Source of the DNA: Bacteriovoracaceae bacterium
Lineage (GTDB): Bacteria; Bdellovibrionota; Bacteriovoracia; Bacteriovoracales; Bacteriovoracaceae
DNA length: 41,054 bases
Assembly (NCBI GenBank): GCA_020631435.1
Contig: JAHDHG010000003.1
Coordinates: forward strand, 1 to 41,054
Direction of reading: 5' to 3'
A program made the position numbers and the translations under genes. Under the pieces are notes generated by a model. That model was not told where the DNA came from and searched no databases. It saw nothing but the letters and a program-made list of their open reading frames with translations. Shown here one piece after another: positions 1-9,391 of the stretch. Every line of letters starts with the position of its first letter. Position 1 is the first letter of the stretch.

Positions 1-140
1 GAGTTACAAAGTTTATAGAAGCCTTCTACTATAATGTTTAGACATTCTTGAAGCTGCATGCTCGGCGACAAAGATTCTTAAGCAAAGTACCTTACCTTCC
101 TAGGGGCCAATGGATTGATAAAATTTTATAATTAAATTGT

Positions 141-1052
141 TTACCAGCTTGCCCCTGAATTATTACTACCTGGATTAAACCAGCACAGAGGCCTAACCCC
201 AATGGCATCACCATTACTTCTAGAGCAAGTCCCTATATTGGGATCATCTTTATCGACCACAATATTATAATCAACGTCACATAAAGCACCTGCAAAATAA
301 GTATCTAAGCGACACTGAGGTTTAGGATGGTTATGCTTAGTTCTTTTAGCAATTTTTTCAGAAGGAGTATCAAATTTAGGAATAATTTTTCGATTGAAAC
401 TTATATTTTGCAAAAGTTTTGCAGTGCTAAGCCCAGCCATAGCACTTCTATAACAAAGAGATTGATTCTTTTTAGACTTGAAGTTTTTATAACATTCTTC
501 TTTAGCGATCTTAATATGAGACAAGTTTAGAGCTGCAAGACTCTTTTCTCTTTCATTCATTATTTTAAAGTTATCATCGTCTTTAAAAACTCTTCTTAAG
601 CATTTTAAACTGGCCCAATAATCTGATTGTCCTTCATTGCTTGCCCAAATTCTAACAAGCTGATGCATTTTCTTTCTTGGTGATCCACCAATATGATGAC
701 CTATTTCATGGCATAAAATAGCGTAAGTAGAATCCATTGTGTTGTCCTCGTGCCTAGCTAAACCGCCTAAAAATTGAACCTGAAAAATACTTTTTCCATT
801 TTCTACAGTTCTTGAAGCAAAAGCATTAACTTGATCATTTTCCCAAGAGTTAAAAATTCTTAACTCAGCATCGAAATCATTTTTAATAATTTCAGAATAA
901 ATAGAAAAAACTTTTTGAATTGCTAAGTCTAAATTCTTTCTTGATATACCTGTATTAAGAGTAGACCTTCTTATTTGCTTGCTATCGGGAGCAAAGATAC
1001 AAATATTTTGAGAAAAAGAAAGAATTGAAAAAAATAAAATAAAAGATTTCAT
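141..1052 (-). CDS. Secreted HExxH zinc metalloprotease-like protein (paralog 1 of 3)
   Basis: ORF 141..1085. An internal ATG at 1052 starts a typical signal peptide (MKSFILFFSILSFSQN). Contains LCHEIGHHIGG and a downstream NEGQSDYWA (HExxH ... ExxxD, gluzincin-like). Aligns by eye with ORFs 1108..2097 and 2460..3506. Confidence 0.75.
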   Translation of the reverse strand: MKSFILFFSILSFSQNICIFAPDSKQIRRSTLNTGISRKNLDLAIQKVFSIYSEIIKNDFDAELRIFNSWENDQVNAFASRTVENGKSIFQVQFLGGLARHEDNTMDSTYAILCHEIGHHIGGSPRKKMHQLVRIWASNEGQSDYWASLKCLRRVFKDDDNFKIMNEREKSLAALNLSHIKIAKEECYKNFKSKKNQSLCYRSAMAGLSTAKLLQNISFNRKIIPKFDTPSEKIAKRTKHNHPKPQCRLDTYFAGALCDVDYNIVVDKDDPNIGTCSRSNGDAIGVRPLCWFNPGSNNSGASW

Positions 1053-1080
1053 AAAAAAACAGCTGCAATAAATGCAGCTG
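1053..1080 (-). terminator. Intrinsic-terminator-like hairpin plus U-tract
   Basis: Minus strand reads CAGCTGCA-TTTAT-TGCAGCTG-TTTTTTT: perfect 8-bp stem, 5-nt loop, T7 tract, directly followed by the ATG at 1052. Confidence 0.6.
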
Positions 1081-1107
1081 CCCATTCAAATTAATTATAA
1101 GTGTTTA

Positions 1108-2061
1108 TTACCAACCAGCACCACCACCAGAATTTCCATTCGTTGGATTAAACCAACAAGAAGGCCTAACCCCAATAGTATCACCATTTAACTTAGAGCA
1201 TGCTCCAATATTTGGATCATCTGTATCTACATCTACCAAATAATCAACGTCACAAATAGCTCCTGCAAAATATGTATCTAATCTACACTGTGGTGCTGGG
1301 TGATTATGATTAGTTCTTCTAACAGATTTACTAGAAGGTGTTTCAAATTTTGGAAGGTCTTTATCAGATACATTTCCACCTAAAGATTTTAATAATCTAG
1401 CAGTACTATAACCTGCCATTGCCGCTCTATAACATAGTGATTGCTCTTTAGACTTAGTAAACTTCTCATTACACTTTTCTTTTGCAATCTTATTAACTGG
1501 TGACTTAACTTTCATTTCTTCGGTCATATCACCAGACTTATGAAGTTCTTCTCTAGCTTTCATAATTTCTTTATTGTTCATATCTTTAAATACTCTTCTT
1601 AAGCATTTTAAGGTTGCCCAATAATCTGATTGTCCTTCATTACTTGCCCAAGAATTTGCACCAAATCGACCACCTTTTCTAGGAGAACCACCAATATGAT
1701 GACCAATTTCATGACATAAAACTGCATAAACTGCATCTAAATTATTTGCCTTATGTCGAGCAAGGCCACCTAGATATTCTACATGAAAGACATTTTGTCC
1801 GCCTTCTTTCGTTCTTTTAGCAAATGCATTAGCAGTAGAACTTTTCCAATTATTTACAATCTTAAGTTTTGCATCAAACTCTTTTTCAATAATAGGACCA
1901 TAAACCTTCTTCACATCTTCAACAGCTTTTTTTACATCATCCTCAGCTACTCCAGTCTTTTCTTCAGGACCAATTTCTATATTACTCTCTGGAGCAAAGA
2001 CACATAAAGTTTCAGAAAATGCATTACTCAAAAAGAGTAACGATATCATTAATAGTTTCAT
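1108..2061 (-). CDS. Secreted HExxH zinc metalloprotease-like protein (paralog 2 of 3)
   Basis: ORF 1108..2097. AAGGGGAG lies just upstream of the ATG at 2061 (MKLLMISLLFLSNAFSETLCVFAPES), so 2061 is the likelier start. Contains LCHEIGHHIGGSPRK, NEGQSDYWA and CRLDTYFAGAICDVDY. Confidence 0.78.
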   Translation of the reverse strand: MKLLMISLLFLSNAFSETLCVFAPESNIEIGPEEKTGVAEDDVKKAVEDVKKVYGPIIEKEFDAKLKIVNNWKSSTANAFAKRTKEGGQNVFHVEYLGGLARHKANNLDAVYAVLCHEIGHHIGGSPRKGGRFGANSWASNEGQSDYWATLKCLRRVFKDMNNKEIMKAREELHKSGDMTEEMKVKSPVNKIAKEKCNEKFTKSKEQSLCYRAAMAGYSTARLLKSLGGNVSDKDLPKFETPSSKSVRRTNHNHPAPQCRLDTYFAGAICDVDYLVDVDTDDPNIGACSKLNGDTIGVRPSCWFNPTNGNSGGGAGW

Positions 2062-2080
2062 TTTATTTCTCCCCTTAAAA

Positions 2081-2455
2081 TTAAATGAACATTTCATTTA
2101 TAGAATGATTACAAAATAAATATCTAAAGTCGTCAGTAACTGTTTGAAAATTTAACTTTTTTATTTCTAATTTATTTTTATCGATAAAAATAATCTCTAA
2201 ACCCTTTGAATCATTGATTATTGATTTAGAATTTTTATTAATTTCTACTGTGTCATTAAAAACTTCTTGCGCACCAGCAAAAGTAATATTAGTTAAAACA
2301 GCTTTAAGATTACTAGTCAGAGTTAAATTAAATCCAGCATCTGCAAACTGAGGATCTGGCTTACATATTAGTTTTTTATTTTTAAAAGAAAGAGAGCTGC
2401 TATTGCAACTCTCTAAGCTAAGTAAAGCTATTAAAAATAGAATTACCTTTGTCAT
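2081..2455 (-). CDS. Small putative lipoprotein/secreted protein
   Basis: 124 aa, N-terminus MTKVILFLIALLSLESCNSSS (lipobox-like LESC). Lies between two metalloprotease paralogs on the same strand. Confidence 0.5.
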   Translation of the reverse strand: MTKVILFLIALLSLESCNSSSLSFKNKKLICKPDPQFADAGFNLTLTSNLKAVLTNITFAGAQEVFNDTVEINKNSKSIINDSKGLEIIFIDKNKLEIKKLNFQTVTDDFRYLFCNHSINEMFI

Positions 2456-2459
2456 TTAA

Positions 2460-3506
2460 TTAGAAATATACTTCGACTTGACCTTCTTTGATACTAGAAG
2501 GGATCGTATTCATCAACCAAGAAGCGCCTTCACCTGGTTTATACCAACATCTGCTTCTTACACCTTCTTGGTTACCTCTATTAGTTTTCAATCTATTACA
2601 AACACCAGTGTTTGAGTCTGATTGTGAAACCTTTTCATCGTAAGATAAAATACATAAGGCACCCGCAAGATATGTATCCAATCTACATTGAGCTTCAGGA
2701 TGTGAAGAAAAAGTTCTGTCTACTTTTGATGAATCAGGAGTATCGAATTCTGGGAAATCAGGATCATTTCCTGAACCATCAGCTCTTGCAGCTGCTAGCA
2801 TTCTAGCAGTAGAAAGTGCTCCCATTGCAGCTCTTGTACAAAGAGCTACATCATCAACGTTGTCATAAACTGCTTCACATTTATTTACAACGTATTTAGA
2901 AACATTAGTCTTTCTCTTTTCAATTACATTTGTTGCATTTTTAAACTGCTTAAATCTTTCAGATAAAATCTTAACGTTATCATATTTTTCGTAAACTCTT
3001 TTAGCACACTTCATGGAAGCCCAGTAATCAGACTGACCTTCCACTGAAGACCAAGAGCTTCTACCGAAAAAACCAACATTTTTAGGAGCTCCACCAACAT
3101 GATGACCAATTTCATGACATAAAACAGTAACTAAGCCATCGACAGTCATTTCAGGATGTCTAGCTAGTCCACCCCAGATCTCTACATAGTATTCATTAGA
3201 AAAAAATGCTCTTCTTGCAAAAGCGTTAACTCTTTCATCTTTCCAATTGTTTACAATCTCAAGTATTCCACCAAATTCATCTTTAATTACCGGAGCATAA
3301 ACTTCATACACAGCAGCAATCACTTTATCCGTAGTCTCTTTTGATAAACCTGGAGTAGCAATAGTTCTTGATTTAAATTTTACAGCTGGAACCTTTAAAT
3401 CATTTTCAGGCAAGAACCCTTCACATAAATGTGAGCTATGATGAACAAATCCAATACTTAAAATTGAAATAGCTAAGATCGAAATCTTTATCCGTAAACC
3501 TTTCAT
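2460..3506 (-). CDS. Secreted HExxH zinc metalloprotease-like protein (paralog 3 of 3)
   Basis: 348 aa. Contains LCHEIGHHVGGAPK, VEGQSDYWASMKC and CRLDTYLAGALC. GGAGGG lies upstream of the ATG. Confidence 0.78.
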   Translation of the reverse strand: MKGLRIKISILAISILSIGFVHHSSHLCEGFLPENDLKVPAVKFKSRTIATPGLSKETTDKVIAAVYEVYAPVIKDEFGGILEIVNNWKDERVNAFARRAFFSNEYYVEIWGGLARHPEMTVDGLVTVLCHEIGHHVGGAPKNVGFFGRSSWSSVEGQSDYWASMKCAKRVYEKYDNVKILSERFKQFKNATNVIEKRKTNVSKYVVNKCEAVYDNVDDVALCTRAAMGALSTARMLAAARADGSGNDPDFPEFDTPDSSKVDRTFSSHPEAQCRLDTYLAGALCILSYDEKVSQSDSNTGVCNRLKTNRGNQEGVRSRCWYKPGEGASWLMNTIPSSIKEGQVEVYF

Positions 3507-3597
3507 TTACCCTCCTACTGGCATTGATCTAAAGGTAAAGATAATCCTAAGTAGTTCACTCGGAATTGACGATAAATGATTACTTTTATGATCTTAC

Positions 3598-3630
3598 ACA
3601 CTTTTTAAATTAAAATAATTTAAAAAGTGT
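3598..3630. repeat. Perfect AT-rich inverted repeat (15-bp arms, 3-nt loop)
   Basis: ACACTTTTTAAATTA-AAA-TAATTTAAAAAGTGT, read directly, in the intergenic gap 3507-3660. Confidence 0.8.
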
Positions 3631-3660
3631 AAACTACTGAATTTACTTGATTAAATGAGT

Positions 3661-4164
3661 CTAGTTTCTATCAATCCCTAACAAGCCGTTTTTCATAGAT
3701 AGATTTGATTTACTTCCTAACCAAAGCAAATGAAAATCCTTCGCTAATTGATCACTCACAAAGGTAGATTTTTGCTTACCATTAGTAATAGAAATAGAAT
3801 TTTTCCCAACTAAAAGATCGAGAATCGTGCCTTCATTAATTTTAGAAACTACCTTTTTCCAAGACTTTAAGAGCTTTTTGCTATCTTCATTATACATCGA
3901 ATGTTTCTTGAAGCTTTTCACTATTGACTCCTCAAACTTATCATAAGGAATATCTCTCAAGAATCTCATTGTTACTCTTTTAGGAAACATAGATGCGATT
4001 TCTGTGACATTTTTACTTTTTCTTGGAAGATAGAGAGAAGCTTTATAAACATCAATATTAAAAACAGTCGCTTCCCTAATTCCAGAGCCATTTAGTTGAA
4101 GCTTTGGGTAATTTGCAAAAAGTAGAATAGGAAATATGAAAAAGATTTTAATCATTTCATACAA
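3661..4164 (-). CDS. Chalcone isomerase-like domain secreted protein
   Basis: 167 aa with signal peptide. LNGSGIREATVFNIDVYKASLYLPRKS...RFLRDIPYDKFEES resembles bacterial chalcone-isomerase-like proteins. Confidence 0.6.
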   Translation of the reverse strand: MYEMIKIFFIFPILLFANYPKLQLNGSGIREATVFNIDVYKASLYLPRKSKNVTEIASMFPKRVTMRFLRDIPYDKFEESIVKSFKKHSMYNEDSKKLLKSWKKVVSKINEGTILDLLVGKNSISITNGKQKSTFVSDQLAKDFHLLWLGSKSNLSMKNGLLGIDRN

Positions 4165-4227
4165 ATAAAAATCTTAAAGCAAAATGACAAATCGCAAAGT
4201 GTAATATTTGAATAATTTACAGAGTTT

Positions 4228-4425
4228 TTACTTACCGTGTCTTTTATCGTCTTTGATATAAATAAACAATTTAAGAACAACAAAGAAAACCATTAAAAAT
4301 AAAATTAATCCCCAAGTAGGAACCATTGTTTGGCTATACTCTACTGTCTCATGTTGCTTTCCAGGAAAGATTGGATGATAAGGACCAATATCTTTTTTTA
4401 CTACTTGATTAGTTTCTCCACTCAT
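4228..4425 (-). CDS. Small single-TM protein of the cytochrome oxidase cluster
   Basis: 65 aa, one hydrophobic segment (WGLILFLMVFFVVLKLFIYI). Overlaps the start of the subunit IV-like ORF. Confidence 0.55.
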   Translation of the reverse strand: MSGETNQVVKKDIGPYHPIFPGKQHETVEYSQTMVPTWGLILFLMVFFVVLKLFIYIKDDKRHGK

Positions 4426-4703
4426 TACCTAGCTCCTGTTTCTAGCATTAACACCACAGCATAAATAAATGCAGAAATTGGGATTAATGCAATAAATTGC
4501 AACCATCTAGACTCAAATTCTAAATGCATATAATACCAACCTACTAAGCCGGCTTTAATAACAGCTAACATAGAAAGAGAACTTGCATGCCAAAAATATG
4601 ATAAAGGCATCTCTGGAACTGCGATCTCTATTGCAGTTAAAACTGCTAAAGCAAAAAAGATCCACATATATTTTTTAGTGTGAGAATGTGCTCCTTCGGC
4701 CAT
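4425..4703 (-). CDS. Cytochrome c oxidase subunit IV-like membrane protein
   Basis: 92 aa, three hydrophobic segments, AVLTAIEIAVPEM...VIKAGLVGWYYMHLEFESRW typical of prokaryotic COX4. Confidence 0.75.
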   Translation of the reverse strand: MAEGAHSHTKKYMWIFFALAVLTAIEIAVPEMPLSYFWHASSLSMLAVIKAGLVGWYYMHLEFESRWLQFIALIPISAFIYAVVLMLETGAR

Positions 4704-4706
4704 AAA

Positions 4707-5375
4707 CTACTCCTTAACCTTATGAATTAGCTTATTAACTACTAACCCTAAGTCAATCATCATTTTATTAATATCGTCTTTTGTTTTTGAATATATTGAT
4801 CTAATTCTTCCTTCCTGATCAACTAAAAAAAATCTTTCAGAATGAGCTATGTCATACATAGATCCAGATTCTTCTTTATCTCCAACTGCAACTTTAAATC
4901 CATTGGTAATAAGATCATTTAATTTTTCTTCTGAGCCAGTCAAAAATTTCCAAACAAATGGGTTCGCTTTAATTTCTCTTGCATGTTGAAATAATTTTTT
5001 TGGCACATCTGTTTCAGGGTCAACAGTAAAAGAAACAATCGCAACTTTTGTCCCCAAACCCTTAATTCTTTTTTGTATAACTTTGGTCTCTTTCATTATT
5101 TCAGGACAGATTGTTGGGCAACTAGTGAAATGAAAGTTTGCAATATAAGGCTTACCTTTTAACTCCTTAGAACCAAAACTATCCCCGTTTTCATCAAGTA
5201 ATTCAAACTCAGGTAGTTGATAAAGAATTGGGAGAGGTGGAGGAAGTTCTCTATTTAAAGTTCTAACTATTGGAATTCCAAACAAGACAATACTAGCAAT
5301 TATCCAAAACCAAGGTTTAATTAAAAGCTTTTCAATAAAATTGTTCTGTCTTAGACCTTCAACGCTTGAATTCAT
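4707..5375 (-). CDS. SCO1/SenC copper chaperone
   Basis: N-terminal TM, CPTICPEI (CxxxC) and a distal His (AHSERFFLVDQEGRIRS). Confidence 0.88.
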   Translation of the reverse strand: MNSSVEGLRQNNFIEKLLIKPWFWIIASIVLFGIPIVRTLNRELPPPLPILYQLPEFELLDENGDSFGSKELKGKPYIANFHFTSCPTICPEIMKETKVIQKRIKGLGTKVAIVSFTVDPETDVPKKLFQHAREIKANPFVWKFLTGSEEKLNDLITNGFKVAVGDKEESGSMYDIAHSERFFLVDQEGRIRSIYSKTKDDINKMMIDLGLVVNKLIHKVKE

Positions 5376-6274
5376 TATTTAAAAAGTACCTTTTTTCTTT
5401 CTTCTTTACCTCTCATATCCATAAGATATTTTACATAATAAGACACGGCCCAAATCTCATGATCAGCTATAGTTTCTTTCCAAGCCGGCATACCAGTACC
5501 AGTTACACCTGCAGCTAATCTATAGGCTATATCTTCAACAGATGAAGCTGATCTTATTTTATGCCAAGTAAAATCAGGTGGAAGAAACTTCATCATTCTC
5601 TCTTCAGAATCATAAAAATAGTACTCAGATACCTGAAGCTTTGGTTGATATAAATCTTCGTCAAATTCATCTAAAGGTTCTCCATTATATTTTTCATTTA
5701 ATAAAGAAAGTTCATCTTTTGAGATATATGCTTTATGGCAGGTCTGACAATTTGCTAACATGTGATAAACCTCTTTACCCTTTGCTATTGCAGACTCTTT
5801 TCTTGCTATAGTAAATGGATCTTCTTCTAATTCAACAGGCTTCCCTACACTTCCATCTTTCACTTCCCAAACTTGAGGAGCAAAAGTTTTAATATATTGA
5901 GTAACAGCATAAGTTTGATCATCTGAGATATCCCACTTAAGCATTGCAGTTCCACTTAGACCATGTTTAATAATTCTTTTAAAGTCTTCATCTGTTGGTA
6001 GCTCACCATCTGCAACTAATCCGAATTTATACAAACCTTGCTTAAAATTTCTTGGAGCTGGAATCGATCCTTTAGCTGCTGGTCCATTTCCATCTCCTTC
6101 TCTACCGTGACATGCCATACAGTATTCAAGATAAACTTGCTTACCAAGGTTTAGCACATGTGCAGGAACTTTTTGATTGCCAACAAAAACCTTAGCTTGC
6201 TTAAAGCTTTCATTATCACCAGAGCAAGAAATAAGAAAAAACAGAAAAACAAAAATTGATATCTTCATTATCAA
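5375..6274 (-). CDS. Dihaem cytochrome c lipoprotein
   Basis: Lipobox-like LISCSG; haem motifs CMACH and CQTCH. Confidence 0.85.
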   Translation of the reverse strand: MIMKISIFVFLFFLISCSGDNESFKQAKVFVGNQKVPAHVLNLGKQVYLEYCMACHGREGDGNGPAAKGSIPAPRNFKQGLYKFGLVADGELPTDEDFKRIIKHGLSGTAMLKWDISDDQTYAVTQYIKTFAPQVWEVKDGSVGKPVELEEDPFTIARKESAIAKGKEVYHMLANCQTCHKAYISKDELSLLNEKYNGEPLDEFDEDLYQPKLQVSEYYFYDSEERMMKFLPPDFTWHKIRSASSVEDIAYRLAAGVTGTGMPAWKETIADHEIWAVSYYVKYLMDMRGKEERKKVLFK

Positions 6275-6278
6275 AACC

Positions 6279-6848
6279 TTAAAATAAGAACATTGTTAAA
6301 AACATTAAAATCCAAACAATGCCCAAAAAATGCCAAAATTGTGAAATATGTTTAATTCGCAATTTATAATCATTATTTGAAAAATATTTATTAAAATTTA
6401 AAAGAAAAAATAACGCACAAATTCCCATCACTATATGAGCTGCATGTACCCAAGTAAATCCATGTAAAATTGATGAAAAAGTACCAGAACTTACAACTAA
6501 ACCAACATCATTCATATGAGACCAAAGCATCTTCTGAGAAACTAAAAATGCTATTCCAAGAACTATCGTTGTATATAAATTTATTTTTGCTTCTTTTTCA
6601 CTTTTCAAATTAAAAAATGTGGAAAAACGATGAAGGGTAAAACTACTAATCAAAATAAAAATAGTACTTAAACCAGGCCAAAGCATAGAGACAGATTCAA
6701 AGCCCATCGGAGGCCAATTCACTTCTTTAAATCTCAAGAGAGCATAAGATAAGAAAAGTGAAGCAAACAACATCACCCATGAGACCATTAAGATAGTAAA
6801 AGCTATCTCTTTAGGATGTTTCATATTTGATGTAGAGATTTTCTCCAT
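6279..6848 (-). CDS. Divergent cytochrome c oxidase subunit III
   Basis: 189 aa, about five hydrophobic segments. FTWVHAAHIVMGI and QFWHFLGIVWILMFLTMF match the COX3 C-terminal pattern. Confidence 0.75.
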   Translation of the reverse strand: MEKISTSNMKHPKEIAFTILMVSWVMLFASLFLSYALLRFKEVNWPPMGFESVSMLWPGLSTIFILISSFTLHRFSTFFNLKSEKEAKINLYTTIVLGIAFLVSQKMLWSHMNDVGLVVSSGTFSSILHGFTWVHAAHIVMGICALFFLLNFNKYFSNNDYKLRIKHISQFWHFLGIVWILMFLTMFLF

Positions 6849-8570
6849 CTATGCAAGTTCCTCTGTCTGGTATTGAAAATCTTTTCCTTCAGGTAAATTT
6901 GGATTTCCAAATTCATGAGGTCCACATTTAACTGTAGGTATTTCTTCAAAGTTATAATGGATAGGAGGAGAAGGAATTGTCCATTCCAAAGTCCCAACGT
7001 TCCAAGGATTTTGAGGAGCTTTTTTTCCTTTATAAAGTGAATATACAAAATTCCAAACAAAAGGTAATTGTCCAACACCCATTAATAAAGCTGAGTAAGT
7101 GATAAATTTATTGATAGGTATTAACTTTTCAAGAAATTCATAAACAAATGGGTTGTAAAGTCTTCTATGCATTCCAGCGAATCCAACAACCATCATTCCC
7201 ATGAATACTCCATTAAGACCAATCATAGTTAACCAAAAATGAATTTTGGCCAATGTTTCATCCATCATTCTTCCAAACATCTTTGGAAACCAAAAATAAG
7301 TTGCAGCATAACCACCAAGTAAAACAGAAGCTGCCATTGTGTAATGGAAATGACCAACTACAAAATATGTATCATGTAGATATAAATCAGTTGAGACTGT
7401 TCCTAAATATAGACCTGTTAACCCACCTAAACCAAAAACAAAAACCACTCCTAAAGAGAATAACATTGGGGAATCAAATCTAATTGATCCTTTGTATATA
7501 GTTCCAAGCCAGTTAGCGAATAAAATCGCTGATGGAATTGAGATAGTCATCGTCAAGGTCATAAATGTTTGAGTTAACAAGGGACTCATCTGAGTCGTAA
7601 ACATATGGTGACCATAAACAAGTGTTGAAAGAATAGTAATCGTTGTCATAGAAAGAGCTGTTGCTTTTGCCCCAAAAGCAGGCTTTCTAGCAAAAAATGA
7701 AAGAAGGTCAGATACTATTCCCCAAGCAGGTAAAATTAGAATATAAACTTCTGGGTGACCAAAAATCCAAAACACATGTTGAAATAAAATTGGATCACCT
7801 GATCCAGAAGTAGCAGCTGCTCCAGCTAAGAAAAATGTAGTCCCAAAAACTCTATCAAAAGTTAGAAGCATTACACCTGCTCCTAAAACTGGAAGAAAGA
7901 TTGCATTTAAAATTGCAGTTAACCAAAGACCCCATATTGTAAGAGGCATATCAAAGTAGCCCATACCTGGAGCTCTAAAACAAATAACAGTAGTTATATA
8001 ATTTACTGCACCCATGGTTGAACTAATACCAAGAACAAAGATCGATAAACACCAAAGGGTTTGTCCTGATCCAGGACTTCCGACCAAAGTAGAAAGAGTT
8101 GGATACGATGTCCATCCACCTGCAGCACCTCCTAGAGGTGTAAATAAAGATGCCATTAATAAAACACCAGAAACAACTGCAATGTGAAATGAGAGCATAT
8201 TAAATAAAGGAAATGCCATATCTCTTGCACCAATCATTAGAGGAATACAATAATTCCCAAATGCACCAATCAAGATGGGCGTGATGGCAAAGAAAATCAT
8301 AATCGTTCCATGCAAAGTAAATAACATAGAATATGTATCTGGAGGAACTACTCCATCAGTATGAGGAAATAACAGATGGCCTAAAACAGGAAAAGCTTCT
8401 CCTGGAAAAGCTAATGTCCATCTAATTAAAAGTGCCATCATTCCACCGACACCTAAAAAGAAAATTCCGTACCATAAAAATTGCTTACCAATTACTTTAT
8501 GGTCATATGAAAAAACATATTTACTTAAAAAAGTAGTAGGAGCTGCGTGTTTACCGTGAGCGTAAGTCAT
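6849..8570 (-). CDS. ctaD: Cytochrome c oxidase subunit I
   Basis: 573 aa. FWIFGHPEVYILILPAWGIVSDLL and HDTYFVVGHFHYTM (haem-copper oxidase signatures). Confidence 0.96.
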   Translation of the reverse strand: MTYAHGKHAAPTTFLSKYVFSYDHKVIGKQFLWYGIFFLGVGGMMALLIRWTLAFPGEAFPVLGHLLFPHTDGVVPPDTYSMLFTLHGTIMIFFAITPILIGAFGNYCIPLMIGARDMAFPLFNMLSFHIAVVSGVLLMASLFTPLGGAAGGWTSYPTLSTLVGSPGSGQTLWCLSIFVLGISSTMGAVNYITTVICFRAPGMGYFDMPLTIWGLWLTAILNAIFLPVLGAGVMLLTFDRVFGTTFFLAGAAATSGSGDPILFQHVFWIFGHPEVYILILPAWGIVSDLLSFFARKPAFGAKATALSMTTITILSTLVYGHHMFTTQMSPLLTQTFMTLTMTISIPSAILFANWLGTIYKGSIRFDSPMLFSLGVVFVFGLGGLTGLYLGTVSTDLYLHDTYFVVGHFHYTMAASVLLGGYAATYFWFPKMFGRMMDETLAKIHFWLTMIGLNGVFMGMMVVGFAGMHRRLYNPFVYEFLEKLIPINKFITYSALLMGVGQLPFVWNFVYSLYKGKKAPQNPWNVGTLEWTIPSPPIHYNFEEIPTVKCGPHEFGNPNLPEGKDFQYQTEELA

Positions 8571-9382
8571 TAGTTGTTCTCCTTCATCACAACAGAATCA
8601 TCTGAATTAGAGTTGTTGGCCATATCATCACCCATATCCCAAGACCAACCCCAGTAATTATCAATATTTTCAGTATCATTTCCTACTTTCGCTAACTCTT
8701 CGGCCTCAGCTTTCCAAGCAGCATAACTTTCAGGAGAATGAACATGAAGTTTTGCTTTCATCATATAATGATGTGTTCCACACATCTCAGCACAGGCAAT
8801 ATCAAAGGTTCCAACTTTCGTTGGTTGAAACCACATTCTAGAAATTCTTCCAGGCATTGCATCAACTTTTATTCTAGCATTTGGAAAAAAGAATGAATGG
8901 ATAACATCTTTCGAAGTAATTCTAAATTCAACTTTTTTGCCTACAGGAATGTGGAGGTCATGATTAGTTAGAACATCATCAGCTGTATTAAATTTTCCAT
9001 CTGCTCCAGCATGTCTAAAATTCCACATCCATTGCTGAGCTAAAACCTGAACTCTAGTAATATCTTCACCTTTTTTAGGAAAATTCCAGAATTCATTAAT
9101 CATGTCATCGTTAGACATTCTTGTAATATTTAAATCAATAACAAAGAATACCAAAATACCAATAATCAATGTTGCTTTAAGTTGTTTCTTTCTATTTCCA
9201 TAAGTGTAATCAACTTTGGAATTTCTTTTTGCACTATATTTATATGAAAACCAAAATAGGCCGTAACATACAAAAGCAAAAAAGATGACGACCATCACAG
9301 TTGTATATGTGAATAGTTCATCAACTAAATGTCCATTAGTAGAAATGATTTCAGGAGGAGCTATTCTTTCTAAAAAACCCAT
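8570..9382 (-). CDS. ctaC: Cytochrome c oxidase subunit II (no fused haem c domain)
   Basis: 270 aa. CuA motif CAEMCGTHHYMM; WMWNFRHAG; no CxxCH. Confidence 0.95.
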   Translation of the reverse strand: MGFLERIAPPEIISTNGHLVDELFTYTTVMVVIFFAFVCYGLFWFSYKYSAKRNSKVDYTYGNRKKQLKATLIIGILVFFVIDLNITRMSNDDMINEFWNFPKKGEDITRVQVLAQQWMWNFRHAGADGKFNTADDVLTNHDLHIPVGKKVEFRITSKDVIHSFFFPNARIKVDAMPGRISRMWFQPTKVGTFDIACAEMCGTHHYMMKAKLHVHSPESYAAWKAEAEELAKVGNDTENIDNYWGWSWDMGDDMANNSNSDDSVVMKENN

Positions 9383-9391
9383 AATTATTCC

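Noticed and set aside
1-140. Possible tRNA or small RNA at the left edge
   Set aside because: I could not fold a cloverleaf or find a clear terminator or repeat in these 140 nt.
327-530. Plus-strand ORFs antisense to the metalloproteases (327-530, 1783-2007, 2612-2806)
   Set aside because: Low-complexity, no signal or motif, fully inside well-supported minus-strand genes. Best explained by AT-rich antisense frames.
141-3506. Anti-phage defence or toxin-antitoxin interpretation of the metalloprotease array
   Set aside because: All members have export signals and no partner resembling a sensor, antitoxin or nuclease. A secreted enzyme role fits better.
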